Positions 35,427-38,811 of a DNA stretch of 38,811 nucleotides are shown here, piece after piece (position 1 is the first letter of the stretch; each line of letters starts with the position of its first letter). Source of the DNA: Thermoplasmata archaeon (GTDB lineage Archaea > Thermoplasmatota > Thermoplasmata > Lutacidiplasmatales > UBA184); contig JAKIWH010000008.1 of assembly GCA_022750125.1 (NCBI GenBank), positions 1-38,811 on the forward strand, in the 5' to 3' direction. Position numbers and translations under genes: made by a program. The notes under the pieces were generated by a model. The model was not told the origin of the DNA. It made no database searches and was given only the letters and a program-made list of their open reading frames with translations.

Positions 35427-36509
35427 CTAGCCGGCGAGATTCTCCCCGACGATCCGGTCGAACTCGGCGGGCTTGGGTGGCCAACCTTCCCGCATGTACG
35501 CGAGGAACCCCTCACGCGTGGGGAGGAGCAGCGCCTCGTTCGTGCGGCGCTCGAGACCGATGCTCGAAACGTACCGATCGACAAGAGCATGGCGCGCGCC
35601 GAAGTGCGCCGGCAGCACCTCGGTGGCGTCGGGCAGGGCGAGGAGCTTCGTGCGCAAGCTCTCCCACAGCAGCTCGGGGTCCCCGTCCGCGAGGTCGGTG
35701 CGTCCGCAGGATCCGATGAGCAACGTGTCTCCCGTGAACACCCTTCCGGCGGAGCGCAGGGAGAGGTGATCGCGGGTGTGGCCCGGGGTCTCGAGGACTC
35801 GGAGCGCGTGGGACCCGAACCGGAGCTCCTCCCCCTCCGTCAGTCCTCGATGCGGGTACTGCGCGGGGGAGCGGTGGGAGAGGTAGATGGGCGCGCCCGT
35901 GCGCGCGGCGAGAGCCGCGTGACCCGCCCGGTGGTCCGCGTGCGTGTGCGTCTCCACGATCGCGCCGAGCCGCCATCCCCGGTCGGCGAGCAGCGCGAGG
36001 TACGGCTCAGGCTCGGCCCCGGGGTCGAGCATCACCGCGACCTTCTCGTCGACGTCGGCGAGCAGGTAGGCGAGGCAGCCGGTCTCGAGCCGCGGGAGTT
36101 GGAGGAGCAAGAGTCCGTCCGGGGCGTCGGGAGGGGCGTAACGGCCGACCTCGGGGGCAACGAGGCGCGCATACTCCTCGATCCCGCCCTCGAGCGAGGC
36201 GGAGCGCGGAAAGCCCGAGGCGCACAACAGCTTCGCGGCGCTAGCTCCCTCCTCGCCGTAGTGGCCGTACGCGACGATCCGGCGATCCTTAGGAAGCTCC
36301 TCGAGGCGAGAGGGAAGTTCTGCTAGCGGGATCGCCCGGTCGCCCTCGATTCGCGCATACGTCCGCTCCGCCGTGGGCCGGACGTCGAGGAGGAGAGGAC
36401 GGTCACTTCCCGCCAGATATCGCCGCAACTCGTCGGCGCGGATCCGCTCGCACTCGCCCGGGCTAACGGTGCGAGGGAACGGGTGGGGCGGCTCGCCAGC
36501 CGATGGCAT
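35427..36509 (-). CDS. Rhodanese-like domain fused to MBL hydrolase, persulfide-dioxygenase-like
   Basis: The 360-aa protein has an N-terminal rhodanese-like domain (about 17-118) and a C-terminal metallo-beta-lactamase domain (about 131-340). The MBL motifs are complete: 'ETHTHADHRAGH' (H188, H190, D192, H193), 'ETPGHTRDHLSLR' (H244), 'FTGDTLLIGSCGRTDL' (D261; the GRTD signature of ETHE1-type persulfide dioxygenases) and 'LPAHFGAR' (H302). In the rhodanese domain the active-site loop reads 'IVAYGHYGEEG', with Gly82 where the catalytic cysteine should be, so sulfur transfer by this domain is unlikely. Predicted function is sulfide or persulfide metabolism. ATG at 36509 lies 26.5 bp after a TATA-like 'gataag'. 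Confidence 0.87.
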   Translation of the reverse strand: MPSAGEPPHPFPRTVSPGECERIRADELRRYLAGSDRPLLLDVRPTAERTYARIEGDRAIPLAELPSRLEELPKDRRIVAYGHYGEEGASAAKLLCASGFPRSASLEGGIEEYARLVAPEVGRYAPPDAPDGLLLLQLPRLETGCLAYLLADVDEKVAVMLDPGAEPEPYLALLADRGWRLGAIVETHTHADHRAGHAALAARTGAPIYLSHRSPAQYPHRGLTEGEELRFGSHALRVLETPGHTRDHLSLRSAGRVFTGDTLLIGSCGRTDLADGDPELLWESLRTKLLALPDATEVLPAHFGARHALVDRYVSSIGLERRTNEALLLPTREGFLAYMREGWPPKPAEFDRIVGENLAG

Positions 36510-36532
36510 CGGTCAGGCTGTACGGTTGGGAC

Positions 36533-36538
36533 CTTATC
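36533..36538 (-). promoter_or_regulatory. TATA-like box of the rhodanese-MBL gene
   Basis: Minus strand 'gataag', centred 26.5 bp from the ATG at 36509; leaderless transcript expected. Confidence 0.55.
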
Positions 36539-36626
36539 TCCCTCCGGATACGGCGCTCCTCCCGTCGCCGGGGTTCCGCCAAGAGTTCGTCGATCGCCGA
36601 ACTTCCCGTTCGTTTCCGGGCAAATC

Positions 36627-36632
36627 GTTAAG
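36627..36632 (+). promoter_or_regulatory. TATA-like box of the malic enzyme gene
   Basis: 'gttaag' is centred about 32 bp before the ATG at 36662, predicting a leader of only a few nucleotides. It is divergent from the rhodanese-MBL promoter. Confidence 0.45.
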
Positions 36633-36661
36633 TCCGATACCGGCGCTTTTCGCCGCCCTAG

Positions 36662-38068
36662 ATGGGAGACGTAGCCCGGTCCTCCCCCCCCGACGCGGTG
36701 GACCCCTCCTCCGCCGAAGCGGAGGCGAACCAGACGGTCGAGCTCGGACGCCGGGCCGTGCGGCTCGCGCGGTTCTACCACGGCAAGTTCGAGACGGTCC
36801 CGTCGGTCCCGGTTCGCAGCCTCGAGGATTTCGCCGTCTGGTACACGCCCGGCATCGCCGCGGTCTCGGAGGAGATCCGCCAGGAGCCGGAGCTCTCGTT
36901 CGACCTTACCGGACGCTGGAACACGATCGCGATCGTGACCGACGGGAGCCGTGTCCTCGGCCTGGGGGACATCGGCCCTGAGGCGGCGATGCCGGTGATG
37001 GAGGGGAAAGCGCTCCTCTTCCGTACCCTGGGAGGCGTGAACGCGGTCCCGCTCCCCCTCGCGGTCAGTTCTCCCGAGGAGCTCGTGGAGACGGTGCTGC
37101 ATCTCGCTCCCGCCTTCGGCGGGATCAATCTCGAGGATATCGCCTCGCCGAAATGCTTCCACATCCTCGAAGAGCTCGCGCGCCGGCTTCCCATCCCCGT
37201 CTGGCACGACGACCAGCTCGGGACGGCGGCCGCGACCGTCGCGGGACTCCTGAACGCCCTCAAGCTCACCGACCGCTCGCTCGGGGAGGTCCGGACGGTC
37301 CTGCTCGGCGCGGGGGCCGCGAACCTCGTCACCGCGCGGCTCCTGGTCGCGCTCGGCCACGACCCCCACCGGCTCACGGTGGTGGACCACAAGGGGATCC
37401 TCGACGCGGACCGGGAGGACCTCGACGAGCTCATGCTGCGTAACCGCTGGAAGTACAAGCTCGCGCTCCAGACGCTCGGGGGCGGCCGAAGGGGCTCGCT
37501 CTCCGACGCGCTCGTCGACGCCGACGTGCTGGTCGCCGCCTCCACGCCGGACCCAAACACGGTGAAGCCCGAAATGGTGCGCTCGATGCGGGCGCGACCG
37601 ATCGTGTTCGCCCTTGCGAACCCTGTCCCCGAGATCTGGCCCACGACCGCGCGGGAGGCGGGGGCCGCGATCGTCGCGACCGGGCGGGGAGATTTCCCGA
37701 ACCAGGTGAACAACTCCCTCGTCTTCCCCGCCGTCTTCCGCGGCGTCCTCGACGCGCGGGCGAGCCGCATCCCCGACGAGATCGTGCTCGCGGCGGCGAA
37801 GGAGCTCGCCCGGCACGCGGCCGAGCGGGGGCTCACGCCCGAGCACCTCCTTCCCACGATGGAGGAGCGGGAGGTGTTCCCGTTCGTCGCTGCCGCGGTG
37901 GCCACCGAGGCGGTACGGCTCGGCATCGCCCGCCGCAAGCTCTCGCACGAGGAGTTCCTCGCCCAGGCCCGCGAGCGGATGTCGCGACCGGCGGCCCTGT
38001 CGAAGGCGCTCACCGACGCCGGACTTATCCACCCGATGCCCGATGAGCCGAGGGAGGGAGTCGAGTGA
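36662..38068 (+). CDS. NAD(P)-dependent malic enzyme
   Basis: The 468-aa enzyme decarboxylates malate to pyruvate. It has the MaeB-type order: 'FAVWYTPGIAAVSEEI' near residue 58, 'VTDGSRVLGLGDIGPEAAMP', 'MEGKALLFRTLGGVNAVPLP' (catalytic lysine in EGK), 'GGINLEDIASPKCFHILEEL', 'PVWHDDQLGTAAATVAGLLN' and the dinucleotide-binding 'VLLGAGAANLVTARLLVALG'. The closing segments 'VFALANPVPEIWP' and 'GRGDFPNQVNNSLVFPAVFR' are also typical. It lacks the phosphotransacetylase domain of some bacterial MaeB proteins. It overlaps the GNAT gene by 4 bases. Confidence 0.95.
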   Translation: MGDVARSSPPDAVDPSSAEAEANQTVELGRRAVRLARFYHGKFETVPSVPVRSLEDFAVWYTPGIAAVSEEIRQEPELSFDLTGRWNTIAIVTDGSRVLGLGDIGPEAAMPVMEGKALLFRTLGGVNAVPLPLAVSSPEELVETVLHLAPAFGGINLEDIASPKCFHILEELARRLPIPVWHDDQLGTAAATVAGLLNALKLTDRSLGEVRTVLLGAGAANLVTARLLVALGHDPHRLTVVDHKGILDADREDLDELMLRNRWKYKLALQTLGGGRRGSLSDALVDADVLVAASTPDPNTVKPEMVRSMRARPIVFALANPVPEIWPTTAREAGAAIVATGRGDFPNQVNNSLVFPAVFRGVLDARASRIPDEIVLAAAKELARHAAERGLTPEHLLPTMEEREVFPFVAAAVATEAVRLGIARRKLSHEEFLAQARERMSRPAALSKALTDAGLIHPMPDEPREGVE

Positions 38069-38589
38069 CGCACCCTGGCGGTTCCTCCGCTGCCTCGCAC
38101 GGAGCCGAGGACCGGATCCGGCTTAGGCCGGCCCGCCGCGAGGACCTTCCGCACCTCGTGCCGCTGCTGCTTCGGCTGAAGCGGCTCAACGAGGAGTTCG
38201 ACCCGCTCCTCAAGGTCCGCGCCGACGCCGAAGAGCGTGCGCAGGCGGTCCTGGAGGCGGACCTCGAGAACCCCCAGTCCGTGCTGCTCGCGGCCGAGGG
38301 AAGCGGGGCGGACCACGGGAAGCTCGTGGGCATCGTGCGAGCGACGGTGCGGGAGCGGCCGTTCTACACGCCCGAGAAGGAGGGCGTCATCCTCGACATC
38401 TACCTCCTACCGCTCTACCGACGCCACGGCGTCGGCGAGTACCTCCTCGAGGAGACGACCCGGCGGCTCGCGGAGCGGGGCGCGGGCATCGTGACCGCCG
38501 AGTTCCCCACCCAGAACGAGATTGCGGCGCGGTTCTACGCGAAACGGGGCTTCCGCCCGATCACCGCCCTCCACGCGCGGACGCTCTGA
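38065..38589 (+). CDS. GNAT-family N-acetyltransferase
   Basis: The 174-aa protein has the GNAT fold: 'IRLRPARREDLPHLVPLLLR' (beta1-alpha1), 'GVILDIYLLPLYRRHGVGEY' then 'LLEE' (motif A with R-x-x-G-x-G-E acetyl-CoA loop) and 'PTQNEIAARFYAKRGFRPIT' (motif B). Some members acetylate ribosomal-protein N-termini (RimI-like) and others small molecules; the substrate is not decided here. GTG 38065 overlaps the malic enzyme stop in GTGA, pointing to co-translation. Confidence 0.9.
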   Translation: MTHPGGSSAASHGAEDRIRLRPARREDLPHLVPLLLRLKRLNEEFDPLLKVRADAEERAQAVLEADLENPQSVLLAAEGSGADHGKLVGIVRATVRERPFYTPEKEGVILDIYLLPLYRRHGVGEYLLEETTRRLAERGAGIVTAEFPTQNEIAARFYAKRGFRPITALHARTL

Positions 38590-38641
38590 GCTTCCCCCGG
38601 GCTCCGGACCGCGACGGCGGTGCGGCCCCGTCGCGCACTTT

Positions 38642-38648
38642 CAAGTAG
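38642..38648 (+). promoter_or_regulatory. Weak TATA-like box of purC
   Basis: 'caagtag', preceded by a T-run ('actttcaagtag'), lies about 26 bp before the ATG at 38671. Confidence 0.35.
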
Positions 38649-38670
38649 TGCCCCGCCTCGCTTCCCTCGC

Positions 38671-38811
38671 ATGACACCGCGCGCGACTGCACCGTCAGCA
38701 GCCAAGTACCTCCGCCGTGGCAAGGTGAAGGAGGTCTGGGAGCTCTCCCCGAACGAGCTCGAGTTCCGGTTCACGAACGACATCTCGGTGTTCGACAAGC
38801 ACATCCCGAGC
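38671..38811 (+). CDS. purC: SAICAR synthetase, N-terminal fragment (gene leaves the window)
   Basis: The first 47 codons read 'KYLRRGKVKEVWELSPNELE' and 'FRFTNDISVFDKHIPS', the N-terminal ATP-binding hairpin of phosphoribosylaminoimidazole-succinocarboxamide synthase (GKVKxxYEL and DxISVFDxxIP). This enzyme joins aspartate to CAIR in purine synthesis. The N-terminus precedes the conserved region by about 12 residues, as usual. The rest of the gene is beyond position 38811. Confidence 0.9.
   Translation, partial: MTPRATAPSAAKYLRRGKVKEVWELSPNELEFRFTNDISVFDKHIPS

Noticed and set aside
1-38811. CRISPR arrays, insertion sequences, attachment sites
   Set aside because: I saw no regularly spaced repeats, transposase or integrase motifs, or tRNA-flanking direct repeats on reading both strands.

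Overview
The window is about 70% G+C and looks like part of the chromosome of an uncultivated archaeon, most likely a high-GC member of the Thermoplasmatota (the rank is inference). Archaeal evidence seen directly: a ribosomal block of L7Ae, S28e and L24e; a type II (archaeal/eukaryal) methionine aminopeptidase; a core MetE methionine synthase; an archaeal 7S SRP RNA with an Alu domain; and AT-rich TATA-like boxes centred 24-27 bp upstream of many start codons, implying leaderless transcription. Genes inside operons often start at GTG in a 4-base GTGA overlap with the preceding stop. I see no CRISPR array, tRNA, rRNA, transposase or phage module.

Layout. (1) 1-5.4 kb, minus strand: possible 69-aa ORF, a 157-aa unknown protein, a glycogen-debranching-like glycosidase, an ABC-2 exporter (ATPase plus permease) and a flavin reductase cut by the window edge. 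(2) 5.4-10.2 kb: a CARF-like winged-helix regulator, a glycerate-2-kinase-fold protein without its catalytic motifs, an MFS exporter, a protein with two SHOCT-like motifs, and an HxlR regulator behind a clear repeat operator. (3) 10.2-10.8 kb: gene-free, with several strong inverted repeats. (4) 10.8-17.2 kb: a small unknown protein, an HerA/TraD-like ATPase fused to a predicted PD-(D/E)XK nuclease, a short LigT phosphoesterase and a large Ig-like surface protein with a cytoplasmic tail. (5) 17.2-20.1 kb: serine hydroxymethyltransferase and a thioesterase sharing one TATA element, a MOSC protein, and the SRP RNA. (6) 20.1-25.1 kb: an exported PQQ-type propeller fused to a DppB-type permease, followed by two tandem DppC-type permeases. 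(7) 25.1-27.3 kb: a coiled-coil RecA/KaiC-like protein with altered Walker motifs. (8) 27.4-33.2 kb: tyrS, rpl7ae, rps28e, rpl24e, a Cas4-like nuclease split between two membrane-anchored proteins, a methyltransferase, ndk, Sua5/YrdC and map. (9) 33.2-38.8 kb: a two-gene MetE system, a rhodanese-MBL protein, malic enzyme, a GNAT acetyltransferase and the start of purC.

The three most unusual systems are the split, membrane-tethered Cas4-like pair (29676-30466), whose four cysteines and nuclease motifs lie on two polypeptides; the propeller-permease fusion with twin DppC partners and no adjacent ATPase or binding protein (20120-25145); and the single-chain HerA-like ATPase/nuclease with its small partner (10814-13712). 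All functions are read from sequence motifs without database searches.
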